Below, piece by piece: positions 35,814 through 46,489 of a stretch of 64,000 nt of DNA; the stretch's first letter is position 1, and each line of letters opens with the position of its first letter. The notes below the pieces were generated by a model, which saw only the letters and a program-made list of their open reading frames with translations, searched no databases and was not told where the DNA came from. A program made the translations under genes and the position numbers. Origin of the DNA: Kalmusia sp. IMI 367209 (lineage: Eukaryota > Ascomycota > Dothideomycetes > Pleosporales > Didymosphaeriaceae); assembly GCA_027946365.1 (NCBI GenBank), contig JAPEUQ010000016.1, positions 806,001 to 870,000 on the forward strand. Reading direction: 5' to 3'.

Positions 35814-36578
35814 ATTAAATAATGCTGAGGCAAGACGCTTTAGGACCTGGGGTGATGGACTGAATCGCTAGGCTTTAGGCGGGAAATCACGTCAGACTCA
35901 CTTCTTCGAACCCCTCCAACAATGAGATTGAATCTATGGCCTCTTCAGATCACATAAAAAGTGGGAGATTGTACGTTCAGAAATCTATGCACTATGCTGG
36001 ACAGTCCTGGACATTATCATAAACATGCTTCGCTGCTCACCTAGACCCAAAATAAGCATATGCCCTCTAGCATAAGTTGGCCTGGTAGCCTAAAAGATAG
36101 TAAACGTAAAAAATTGGTGGCTTGGCCCTTGTTCTGCTGTATATGTAATTAGTCTGTGATACATACTACACGTAATAGAATGTGTACATATCTATGTCAC
36201 GCGATTACATAGTTTGCACTACCTAATTAGGGACAACTAGTGAATTTGCTAATAGGACTAATGGTTCAAAGATCAACTAATTTTATTAACGAGAGACTTT
36301 CGCGTCTGTGTCTCAAATCTTGCTAGAGCCTCTGATTCCAAGAACAAAGTCGGGCTCACGCTCGACCTCTCTATTATAGATTCCTTACTCCACGTCGATC
36401 CCTCCTCGTCCCTTACTAGACGTCATCGCCCCTCGAGGGAGTAGTAATGGTAGCACAACGCGAGGAACGCGGAGCCTCAAACCAATCTCCCACCCAAGGG
36501 ATACCCATACGACCTATAAGGCTACACCCCGTCTCACCGGTATGTCTCATTACCTCCCCCACTCATCTCACTCCTATC
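35814..36578. other. intergenic, AT-richer
   Basis: No gene is seen. The segment 36080-36300 is clearly AT-richer than its surroundings, with many TA steps, and could be a decayed repeat, but I see no terminal repeats. Confidence 0.35.
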
Positions 36579-36742
36579 ATGAGGCTCTTCTTTGTCCAAG
36601 CCGCTTTCGCAGCCGCCACCCTCGCCGCGCCAACGCTTCTCACACGGTCCCGAAACCCACATCACAATCATCGCGGTACTTCGACTAACCCATTTTCAGA
36701 GACGACACACCTGCTCCAGGTCCAGGTCCAGGTCCAGGTCCA

Positions 36743-36787
<45 letters not shown>

Positions 36788-37222
36788 GCTGCCTCCGCTC
36801 CCGCCCAGCAGAGCACAACACACCTCTACCTCTGTCCAGAGGCCGGCTTTAAAGGCGCCTGCTCGAACGAGCAAGTCAATGTCGGTCAATGCTGTGCGGA
36901 CCCATTTCCATCCTTCCTTCCCTCGCTTCCTTTTTCGTACACACTCACACTGATATTCCAACAGATAACGCACCCGAAGCATTGAACAACAAGATCTCGT
37001 CCGCAGGCCCGGACAATGGCTACTTCTGCACTGCATATCCGTATGACCGCCCTATATGTGCGGGAAGTGAAGAAATACGAACTGATGATGAAAAGGGACC
37101 CCGAATGTAGCGGCAAAGCATTTCCGTTCCTCAATCCGGGCATTTGGAATTTGACAAATTATGGGTATGGGGATATGATTAGTTCGTATCGGTGCGATGA
37201 ATTGGGTGGGCTTGAAGACTGA
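36579..37222 (+). CDS. small secreted beta/gamma-crystallin-like protein, effector candidate
   Basis: Four exons, 36579-36646, 36700-36893, 36965-37040 and 37096-37222, give 154 residues. The signal peptide is MRLFFVQAAFAAATLAAP. It is followed by TRDDTPAP and a low-complexity stretch of about 25 residues, (GP)n then (AP)n, encoded by hexanucleotide repeats. The mature domain is small and Cys-containing: HLYLCPEAGFKGACS, then CYNAPEALNNKISSAGPDNG, then FCTAYPDPECSGKAF, then NPGIWNLTNYGYGDMISSY and a final RCDEL. This matches the pattern of small fungal secreted crystallin-like proteins (YLC..F.G.C ... C..P...N.K..S.GPD.G..C). Each intron was chosen because only it restores this pattern in phase. 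Function is unknown; apoplastic effector or cell-surface protein are possibilities. Confidence 0.78.
36711..36797 (+). repeat. coding hexanucleotide repeat tract
   Basis: Tandem copies of GGTCCA (about four) run into tandem copies of GCTCCT (about seven), encoding Gly-Pro then Ala-Pro dipeptides between the signal peptide and the mature domain of the secreted protein. Multiples of six keep the frame, so copy number can vary without breaking the gene. Confidence 0.85.
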
Positions 37223-37521
37223 AGCTAAGGAACACCTTGATGTAGTAGGTGCCGGCTTAGTCTCTAAGTAGGGTTGGCGTGTTGGTGGGAACAAAGCAAA
37301 TACTTCAATGGGACCAAGATCAATGTCCTGAAAACGAGACCGAATGATGAAGTTCAAATCTTTTCGTAGGGGACCAAGCTTAACAACCTTTACAGTATTC
37401 CCAATCCAAGCGCCGTGAAACGCCAGTTACGCGAGTCGGTATATGACGAAGTCCTTCCATCTCGTAAAACATGAAACCTTAAACTAGCACCCTCCCTCAT
37501 ACCTTGTAGCCCTACGCTGAT

Positions 37522-38663
37522 CTATGATGATCGCTGGTAGATACCAGCCACAAGGGCGTGGTCACGCTCGAAGGGCTCAAGTGTAAGCTGCTCCTTGGGC
37601 TTGATACCCATTTCCCTCATCTTGTTGACTTCGGAGGCGAAGACAGCTTCTGGTGCAGCGGTGGAATCGATACAGTTTGCCTTAATGGAGATAAGGACGC
37701 CGCCACCGACCTTGAGGAAGAGGCTAGCGTTGAGACCGACAATACGCGCTTGGTCTGTAGATTGTTAGATGGATTTTTGACAGGAGTTTGGAGTGAACAT
37801 ACCAGGCTGTGCTACATCTGCGAAAATGCAATCGACCATAGGCAGCAACATGCGGTACTTCAGAGGGTGCCTAGCATCTTCGACGATGGGAATGACGTTC
37901 GTGCGGTGGGTAGCCATGTTGATCAGGTCGCGACCGGATCGGTGACTGAACTCTACGGCGTAGACGTTTCCTTCGGGGCCGACAATGTCCGCGACATGGG
38001 AAACACTTGTTCCAGAAGCGGCACCTAGGTAGAGCACCTTGCTTCCAGGCTTCATGTAGATATCATCGACACCACCCTAAAGGGAGTCAGAACAAATACA
38101 AGAGTGGATATATGTACTTTGTGTATGTCTCGACAAGGAGATTGCATACACATTATACTCAAGCCTTACGTACCAAGATACCTGCCGCCAATTTTGAACG
38201 GAACGGATTCCAGACCCTGTACTCTGTCGAGGTAGCTGGAGCATCGCTGTCGTTGGCTTGGTTCGCGCTGTTGGCGACGCTGATTCTCTTCTCGCCGTAC
38301 ACCGACTCGCCAGGAGTGAGGTTCTTCGTCAAGAGAAGATCTTCTTTGCCTCTTCCAACGAAGACTCCGGCGTGACGATGGGGCTCGACGATGACCTTGC
38401 TGTACACTATGTGAGTCAGATTTCAAGCTGTTGCGCATGTTTGCTTACGCTCCGCCCTTTGCGCCAGCTCCACCACGACCGCCGCCTCGGCCCCCTCTAG
38501 GCGCACCACGTCCTCGACCTCCACCGCGACCGCCTCTGTCACCACCGCCTCTGCCCCTTCCGCCAAAGCCACCACGGCCGCCTCCACGGCCACCGCGATC
38601 TCCGCCAAACCCTCCACGACCTCGGGGTGCGCCACCTCGTCCTCCTCTGGGGGTAAACGCCAT
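37522..38663 (-). CDS. NOP1: fibrillarin (NOP1), rRNA 2'-O-methyltransferase
   Basis: This is the nucleolar box C/D snoRNP methyltransferase. Exons are 38449-38663, 38174-38399, 37803-38076 and 37522-37754, giving 315 residues. The N terminus is a glycine-arginine-rich (GAR) domain of about 70 residues. The core starts [20 protein letters not shown] and continues [36 protein letters not shown] (SAM-binding), [14 protein letters not shown] and [19 protein letters not shown]. The second intron-exon join uses the AG in TGTACAG at 38400-38406, which is the one that keeps frame and family sequence. It is head-to-head with RPL17 across about 280 bp. No lesion. Confidence 0.97.
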
Positions 38664-38944
38664 CTTTTGGTAGAGCTGCTGTGCTCCTTCGCGCTGTTCT
38701 TACCTTAGGGCTGTGGTACCCTTTGCAATTGTGCAATTGTGGGTGCTGGCGGTTGCAGGTGGTCGAGCTCTGCGATATAGCTGCTAAGCTAAGGAAAATA
38801 AATTTTCGGCAGCGACAGCTTATGGCGGGCCGACGGTTGTTCCGCGCCAAGAATCCTCTACGCTAGCCGCCCACACAGCATCGAATTTGCAGCCGAGAGC
38901 ACAACGACCTCAACTAACCACACAGGACACCCGCCGCACACCAC
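38664..38944. promoter_or_regulatory. bidirectional promoter of NOP1 and RPL17
   Basis: A 281-bp interval separates the start codons of fibrillarin and 60S ribosomal protein L17, which are transcribed away from each other. Both belong to the ribosome-biogenesis programme, so shared control is plausible. No specific operator is claimed. Confidence 0.6.
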
Positions 38945-39775
38945 GATGGTACGTCGCCCGCATTATGGCGCTGCGAATATTCCCTCGAGCGTCTTCAAAT
39001 GCACAATTGCGACACCAGCTAATTCGCACGCCAGGTCCGCTACGCAGCCACCTCGATCGACAACGCAAAGTCCGCCAGGGCTCGCGGCAGCTACCTGCGC
39101 ACCTCGTTCAAGAACACGCGCGAGACTGCCCAGGCTATCAACGGATGGCAGCTTGAGCGCGCCATCACCTTCCTCAACAATGTGCTCGAGCACAAGGAGG
39201 CCGTTCCCATGAGGCGGTACGCCGGCAGCACTGGCCGCACTGCGCAGGGTGAGTGCCCTACGATTTTTCATGTGGTTGGATATGGAGTAACATCGCCGTG
39301 GAAATACAACACAATCGATTGGAGGAATTGAATTGGGAGATTGGCTTGACATTGTTTACTTTGGAATTGGACTGACATTAGTGCAGGCAAGGCTTTCGGT
39401 GTCTCCAAGGCCCGCTGGCCTGTCAAGTCGGCCGAGTTCCTTCTCGGTCTCCTCAAGAACGCTGAGGCCAACGCCGATACCAAGGGTCTCGACACTAGCA
39501 ACTTGGTCGTCAAGCATATCCAGGTCAACCAGGCCCCCAAGCAGCGAAGGCGCACATACCGCGCTCACGGTCGTGTATGTTCCAACACATAGACCACATA
39601 TCTCACTTTCTAATCGCCTGTCTAGATCAACCCGTACATGTCCAACCCTTGCCACATCGAGCTCATCCTTACCGAGGCCAACGAGACCGTCCAGAAGTCC
39701 GAGCAGGCCGTTGAGCGCCACTTGAGCTCCAGGCAGCGGGGTCGCGCAGCCCGCCGGGCTATCACCGCTGCATAG
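38945..39775 (+). CDS. RPL17: 60S ribosomal protein L17 (uL22), ATG-only first coding exon
   Basis: This is a ribosomal protein lining the exit tunnel. Exons are 38945-38947 (just ATG), 39035-39248, 39387-39574 and 39626-39775, 184 residues, exactly the family length. Sequence reads [20 protein letters not shown], then [66 protein letters not shown], ending AARRAITAA. The intron directly after the ATG (GTACGT donor) is required because no in-frame ATG precedes VRYAA in exon 2. No lesion. Confidence 0.97.
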
Positions 39776-39992
39776 AGGGGAAAATAATTGGGGTAGTGTC
39801 TTGCAAGGGAAAACGGAGACGGTATGGGCACGGTCTGGGCGTCAATGAGCGATGATCATAGGGAATTTCATACCTTTATGTGTGCTCCAGCATGATTGGA
39901 GCTTCATTTCACGGTGTCTGGTCGATAAAATACGAGGCCACGGCCTGATTCCCAATCTGATGAAGCGTTCGCAATGTTTGTTATTCTGGAGA

Positions 39993-41037
39993 CTACCAAA
40001 CATAGTTCAACCACAAGACAGCCAACAAGAGCGGCAACATCAGTCGCCATTCCATTAAGAGCTGTCCCGCAGCACCTTCACCCTTCTGTCCTTTGGTAAA
40101 CCCGTTCGCATCCCCACCCATGTACAACGCACCCAGCTCTGTCAATCCACCATCATCGTCAAACAGCGCAACCCCGTCTCCTGTCCACTCATTTGCATCA
40201 TCACTCCTAAATGCACCGAACCATGCATATCGCTCCACATACTCCTGCTTATCTAAGTACGGTAATGTTGCATTCATCATCTGCACCGTCGCATCGGCAT
40301 CCGCCTTCGGCAACGCCATCTCAGTGACCCATATCTTGAGCGATTCATCGCGACTTGAATTCGTATTATAGAACTCATTTAACGTGCCTAACCAGGATGC
40401 GAGGCCGTCGAAAGCGCCGTACCAGTGTGCGGCTACGAAATCTATTGGGCAGCCATTCTCAGAGTCGATTTCGTAACATGAGGAATTAAATTCGCGGAGC
40501 CAGTCAAGGCCTTGTGTAGAGCTGTGGAATGTCAATATAGTTGGTAAGAGGGACGTATGAGGAAGAGTTTACGTACCCTGTTACACTTGGATGTGAGATT
40601 TTCCATTTCCTGTTCGCAGAGCGGTATGGTACTATGTGCTCTATATACGACTTTGCCGCGTCTTTGGCGCCGATACTGCTCCCGCCGCTATCTTTGGTTC
40701 CATCCGGCTCGTTGAAAGATAGTAGGTGTGTCGATGAGTCAGGCAGGTTGTTCAGCTGGCGTGATGTGGAGTCCGAAGATGCTTCGTCGAGGCCGTGGAT
40801 TAGGGGAATGAATTCGAGATTGGAGGAGGGCACTTGAGAGGGGGGTGATGGCGCCCAGTTGTAGTACCATTTTAGAGGGGTGCGAGAGGATGTAAGGAGT
40901 TGGTTGTCGTTTTCGTGGGTGTCGCCGATGTAGGCGAAGCCGCGCTTGGAGGATTGGGCTGAGGTGAGGGAGAAGAAGGTGCTAATGGCGAGGGCGGTGA
41001 CGGTCGTATGTCTTCTGGTTCTTCGGTTGCGATCCAT
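39993..41037 (-). CDS. GH128-type glycosyl hydrolase with probable GPI anchor signal
   Basis: This belongs to the fungal glycosyl hydrolase catalytic core family related to asl1 (GH128, beta-1,3-glucan active members). Exons are 40577-41037 and 39993-40521 (55-bp intron), 329 residues. An N-terminal signal segment (TVTALAISTFFSLTSAQ) is followed by KRGFAYIGDTHEND and LKWYYNWAPSPP. The acid catalytic region is HLLSFNEPDGT and the second Glu is in LKIWVTEMALPK; GCPIDFVAAHWYGAFDG is the central motif. The last 25 residues end in a hydrophobic tail after a small-residue region (GEGAAGQ), which suggests GPI attachment to the wall or membrane. A role in cell-wall glucan remodelling is inferred. Confidence 0.88.
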
Positions 41038-42370
41038 ATTGAGAGGTCTTTGATATGTATAGTATATATCCTAGAGTAATATGGTTCACAATGTATGTCT
41101 AGATCCTTGTCACAGCACGTAATGCGGATTTTTTCAGTGTATCTCTTTCTGATGGGGTATGTATGATTTACCAAAGACCTGGTTTGAGGACCTCATCGCG
41201 ATCAGATACAATATGGTTTATCTACATCCCAATAAATCTATGATAGGAGCGTGGCAGTGGCGGTGCCACGCTTCTGCTTCTCAGGCTACTAGGCCTACGT
41301 CATTATTGAGAAACTTGGCAACAGCCGCCGAGTTACAAGATGTTATTGATGGAAAATATGTCCTGCTATGTTGACCTAGAGAGGTAAAAGAACATAAAGC
41401 CGAACCTGAAGTTAGGAAAGAGCGGACGCGATGCTTTCATGATGTTGACATTGGATGCGTGGATAAGCGGTTCAACGGTGGATGAATGGGATTGGGTTTA
41501 GCGGCTTCCGGTCTGGATTGTGGTGCGTCTCGTCGCTTCCTTCACGGTCAGTGAAAATCTGATGAAGACTCTTTAAATATGTCTCTTGAATATTGATTAA
41601 CGACAAAGTGTGATTGGTTTTTCATGACAGCCTAGGTACGAGTCGCCTCAGTCGTGTCAAAGGATAGGACGGGATATTCCGATGTGGTTGACTCTGGGGT
41701 CAACCCCACAGCACCAATGGCGCACTACTTGGAACGCCTTAACGTTCGACCCGTTCGCGATACCCTATCTTCTAAAGCCTATATATACTGCAAGTCTGCG
41801 GCTACGACCGCCTGCATAGAATTTACATCCGTACACCTGCATGCTGACGATGAATGCCAGAATTAGCGAACGGACAAGGATTCCTCCATGGCGGCCCGGT
41901 CATCCTGGCATTTCTCCAGATCAACACCCCGCCAAACCCATTTCATACCACTTTATCCACTGAACCCCGTGCACCTCGTGACACTGTTACATCAGTGTCC
42001 AGTCAAGTGCCAGTTACGACACACTCTCCACCCCCTGGCATCAAATCACGGAACAATATCAAACACCGAGGTCGAAGCCGCTCCACGCTTAGCACCATGG
42101 CCAAGCCAGCATCCAGGGAGCGGGAAGCCATCCTGGTAGGAAGCGCATGTAGGTGATCTCGTTTGGTAATTATGGCCTGTAAACCGCTTCCTCCTCATAG
42201 GCAGGTCGGCGCTCAATAAGCTTCGTATAAGTAAAGCTTGGGCGCTCCTCCTACGTCTTGCTCCCGCTGCCACTTTCCTTCCCGTCCCATATCCAACCAA
42301 GGCTTAAATTGACCTGTGCGTAGCCAGCAGTCCCAACTACGGTGCCATCACATCAGAGTCTAGCAGCGCG
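41038..42370. other. intergenic, about 1.3 kb
   Basis: This holds the divergent promoters of the GH128 gene and the ACS-family transporter. Small frames at 41159-41374, 41654-41866 and 41854-42156 have no support. Confidence 0.45.
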
Positions 42371-43960
42371 ATGGCTGAAGAGATCGACCATAAGGCTGCG
42401 GCCGACCAGATTTCGGACGATGTTGTCCCGGCGACACAACCCGGCCATGGACCCTCGAGTTCCAAGCTGCAACCGCCGCCACTGGTTGCTGCTATGTCAC
42501 AGGAGTATCGCTTAGAAGCTGAAGCAAAGTTGCGGAGAAAAATAGACACGAGGCTGCTTCCGATGATCATTTTAATGTACATCATGAATTATCTGGATCG
42601 TAACAACATTGCGGCCGTACGATTGGCAGGATTACAAGATGAGCTAAAACTGACCAGTACAGAGTATCAGGCAAGTCATTTTGAGATATGTTTGCATTTA
42701 ACGCTGGAATGCTGACTGATAATATAGACGGTCATCTCAATCCTCTTTGTGGGATACATACTGATGCAGATTCCTTCCAATTTGTTCTTGAATAAGACCG
42801 GAAAACCAGCGATCTATCTTCCTACATGCATGATTGTCTGGGGCATCATCTCCGGCGCGACAGGCGCCTGCCAAAATTTTGGAGGTCTTGTAGCGTGCCG
42901 ATTTTTTCTCGGCTTCGTGGAAGCCGCATACTTTCCGGGATGCTTGTTCTACCTGTCATCTTGGTACACAAGGAAGGAGCTCGGTTTTAGGACCGCTGTG
43001 CTGTATTCCGGATCGCTAATTTCGGGTGCTTTCGGAGGATTGGTGACTGCTGGCATCACAAGCAACATGGACAACACTAAGGGACTTCGAGCATGGAGAT
43101 GGGTCTTCATCATCGAGGGTGTCATTACGGTCGTCATTGCTTGCGGAGCCTTCTTTGTGCTTCCGAATATGCCCCGTACAACACCCTGGTTGAGCGACGA
43201 AGAACGTCAACTCGCAGCCTACCGTTTGGTCGAGGATGTTGGTGAAGAGGACTGGACCTCTTCCGAATCGCAAACCTTCTTCCATGGATTTAAGCTTGCG
43301 ATGGCCGATATCAAGACATGGATTCTTACCATTCTTCTGCTTGCAATCGTCTCTTCTGCATCAGTCACCAACTTCTTCCCCACGGTGGTGAAGACACTGG
43401 GTTATGACAATGTGAAAACACTACTCCTTACCGCACCACCGTACGTCCTCGCGGTCATCACGACTTACCTCAATGCCTGGCACGCAGATCGAACCGGTGA
43501 ACGATTTTTCCACATCACGATTCCGCTTTGCGTTGGGGTAGCCGCATTTATCCTATGTGCTGCCACGCATTCCACGGCGCCCCGCTACGTCGCAATGATG
43601 TTAATGGTTCCCGGCGTCTACACTGGCTACGTGGTCGCACTGGCCTGGATCTCGAACTCGTTGCCACGTCCAGCATCGAAGCGCGCGGCTGCTCTAGCAT
43701 TCATCAACGCCGTTTCAAACACTAGCTCGATTTACGCAAGTTACATGTACCCACAGCCGCAGGGCAAGCAGCAACCTAATTTGACAGTCCCGCTAAGCGT
43801 TGATTGCGCCACAGCGGCGCTGGCAATCATTATGGCGGCTATCATGAGGGTGGTGCTAAGTAGGTTGAATAAGAAGCTAGACAGAGGGGAGCATGTAGAG
43901 GGTGCCATCAATGCGGTACCTGGTGTTGCACAGGAGCATGGATTTAGGTTTTTGGTGTGA
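42371..43960 (+). CDS. MFS transporter, anion:cation symporter (allantoate/nicotinate permease-like), GC-AG intron
   Basis: This is a plasma-membrane transporter of the ACS family (Dal5/TNA1-like), 510 residues. Exons are 42371-42670 and 42728-43960. Motifs are MNYLDRNNIAAVRLAGLQ (helix 1 and loop), FVGYILMQIPSNLFL, CRFFLGFVEAAYFPGCLFYL, the stretch YTRKELGFRTAVLYSG, and AWRWVFIIEGVITVV. Twelve helices can be drawn. The intron 42671-42727 begins GCAAGT, not GT, and ends ATATAG; it is phase 0 and joins TEYQ to TVISILFVGY, which the family demands. The likely substrate is a carboxylate or a vitamin-like anion, but it cannot be fixed from sequence. Confidence 0.92.
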
Positions 43961-44809
43961 TCGATTGCGAACGAAGGAAGCATTCACACATTGTAATGGA
44001 TCAGGCGAGATGCGCAATTAGTATGGATACTGTAACATGGAACGAACACTGGAACATATCCAAGAATAAGATGCCTCTATTCTTAAGTTTCAAGTGCATT
44101 AGTTGGTTGCCGACTACATATCCTGGGATACATGTGCGACTCCGGACTTCTTGCCACGTCTTCAAGCGCGCTTCGGGAACCGAGTTGCGGACTTTGCTTT
44201 GTCGCTCTCAAGTCCTCGAGGCTGCGAATCTATTTCAGCGTGTATATCAAGGTAACACATACACGCCAACTAATAAGTCTTTCAAATCCCCCCATGATCA
44301 CTGGATCGTGCCACGCCAACAAGATGGTGGTGCTGCCAACTTGGGAGGTGCACGTGAGCTTCTTACGTCATCGCCATTCTGCCCCACACATTAAGACCCG
44401 CGGTCGCTGAAACACCTGCACGTCGCGTCTCCCTCCACCCGCCTACACCCTGGCTGATCCGCGTCTCCACAAATCCGCACGCGCCCAGCATCACTGCGCG
44501 CACCCTTCACTATCGTCACTACATCTTGATATCTCTAGTTCATTCGTTCTCAACAGCTATTCAGGCACTGTCGGCGATTAGTCACACATCCGAATCTTAC
44601 TGTACGCAAAATGCATGCACACGACCTCGACTAAAAAATTCGATCGTTCAACCTTTATCGTTCCACTACTGCTCTACCACGCCACTTGTTGAACCAGAGA
44701 ACTTTGGTCCAACATTCAAATTGGGGTGCAGGCAGCAGCTATTTCGTCAGCTGACGCGCCACTCAACACAACCCACTACTGTTGTACACCCATAATCTCG
44801 CAATCAAAC
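43961..44809. other. intergenic, long leader of next gene
   Basis: No gene is seen. The stretch 44400-44800 is pyrimidine-rich and probably a long 5' leader. Frames at 43957-44394 and 44526-44795 are not supported. Confidence 0.4.
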
Positions 44810-45652
44810 ATGGACTTTTCTGGCAGCGCCTTCAGATCAAAAACGTCGTCTTCGACACTCTCTAACGACACCATGGGTCACGCTCTAAAGGTAGAAGCCT
44901 GCCGCTGGGGCTGGTCTGTTGATCCACAAGCTGCAGGAGCCCCAACGCCACGCGCGCCTGCACCGGCTGTGCAAGCGCGCACTTCTGCCACCTCCCACAC
45001 CATACGCCCGAATCGCTCAACTCCCTGTCGTGGCCGCCTCTACCATCAACTCTCATGTTCACATCGCATCCGAACCGACCTTGTTGAGGACTGTGGCTCA
45101 AATTGCCTGGAACCTTACGGCACTGTTTCGAGTGTTCCCTTCTTCTGCCAAGAATGCGTAGAGCAAGAAGCGAAGAATATCTGGCAGTCGCGTGAAGCAC
45201 AGCACAACGCGTCGCACCCACCATTCAATGAGATGACGAAAGATCAGTATGACATCTGGTACGATGAGCGTCGCAAACTCGAGGCTGCCTTTACTCGCGA
45301 TCGTAAAATTTACGAGATGGAGCTCAAGTCAAACACACGGCCTAGCAACATCTGCTCAGCGCTTCAGATTAGCGAAGAGGAGAAGGCATTCGCCGCCGAG
45401 ATAGACTCACTCTCCCTTGCGATGATGTCCTCGAATAGCACCGCGACTACCGAGACACAGTCTCCGGCTCGACAACGAGTCAGTCTGCCAAACGATGCCT
45501 CCGAGCAGATCCACTGGGGTCTAAATTCCTTGTCCATTGACCGTGGCTCTTGCGGGGTCGAGTATTCCGCAACCCAGCCCTCTAACAGCGTATCACCCAT
45601 GCAAGCCATGAGCGACACGGATCTCTGGGGACGACCGAGGGGGCACAAATGA
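44810..45652 (+). CDS. conserved-looking orphan with Cys/His motif
   Basis: A single-exon frame of 280 residues starting MDFSGSAFRSKTSSST. I do not recognise a named family. The middle carries CRGRLYHQLSCSHRIRTDLVEDC, then NCLEPYGTVSSVPFFCQECVEQE, a Cys/His pattern that could bind zinc. Next comes a charged helical stretch (DQYDIWYDERRKLEAAFTRD) and a second helix with LQISEEEKAFAAEIDSLSLA. The ends are Ser/Thr-rich and disordered-looking. Composition is clearly coding and no competing frame is good. It looks like a lineage-specific regulatory or adaptor protein; that is inference. Confidence 0.72.
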   Translation: MDFSGSAFRSKTSSSTLSNDTMGHALKVEACRWGWSVDPQAAGAPTPRAPAPAVQARTSATSHTIRPNRSTPCRGRLYHQLSCSHRIRTDLVEDCGSNCLEPYGTVSSVPFFCQECVEQEAKNIWQSREAQHNASHPPFNEMTKDQYDIWYDERRKLEAAFTRDRKIYEMELKSNTRPSNICSALQISEEEKAFAAEIDSLSLAMMSSNSTATTETQSPARQRVSLPNDASEQIHWGLNSLSIDRGSCGVEYSATQPSNSVSPMQAMSDTDLWGRPRGHK

Positions 45653-46489
45653 ATCGTCCAACTCGGCGCCTGGTTGTAAGATGATAGAGAAGGAAAGATC
45701 AACGCTTGCGTGATTCGATCTACAAAACGTGATTTGCATTTAGCGATTTTAGCATTGATATCGGAGTTTGAAGAGCACTGGATGGCATGATACATGAGGG
45801 CCTGGTTATTAGAGGGTGCAAGGACTGGTTGCGTTGCCTTGGCTAAACTTGGGGGCATGCACATGAGGCGAGTTGTGTATTTGGCCAATTGTGGTGGTTA
45901 TCTTGAATTGCTACTTGAGCACGTAGGCTCATTGGGCGCTTTGCCTGCGAATGAGGTTCAATAACATGCTGCCCTCCTCCTATATTCTCGCCACGTTATT
46001 TTGCGAGTCCTTGGAACACTGCTTTTGCGATACAAGCCTAGCTCCCTTCTGTTGATTTGCGAAGTCTGATGGCGACGGAGCTGGAATTGCTGTCGCCGCA
46101 CAAGTTGATGAATAAGTCGACGGGATCTTATGCTTCAGCCTGCAGAGAGCAAGGTTCAGCGAATGGGGCATGTAAGCCAGTGTTCGAACGAGACGCTGAT
46201 CAATTATCATGATTTCCAGATCTTAGAAGCGAGCTACGTCAGATGCAATAGACTATGAAGCGTTCGCCTGGATACGAGGACCCAAAGTCTAGTTGCCTGA
46301 CCTTGAAGTCAACTGGCTTGTTCTTTGCAGCTACAGAAGCTGCCCCGACATAGACATTGGGCTGGAACTTTGGCATTCGAACAGTGGTGGACGGGACGAG
46401 GCGACTATCGGAATAAGATTCGGGACCGTAAAGATTGGGTGGCTGAACTTCACTCGCCGGACTACACTCTTATAATCAGCGTTTTGTGC
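45653..46489. other. intergenic
   Basis: Between the orphan and the HET gene. No gene is supportable; frames at 45980-46210 and 46325-46537 lack motifs. Confidence 0.4.

Noticed and set aside
38431..38673. Proline-rich plus-strand frame
   Set aside because: It is the complement of the GAR domain of fibrillarin.
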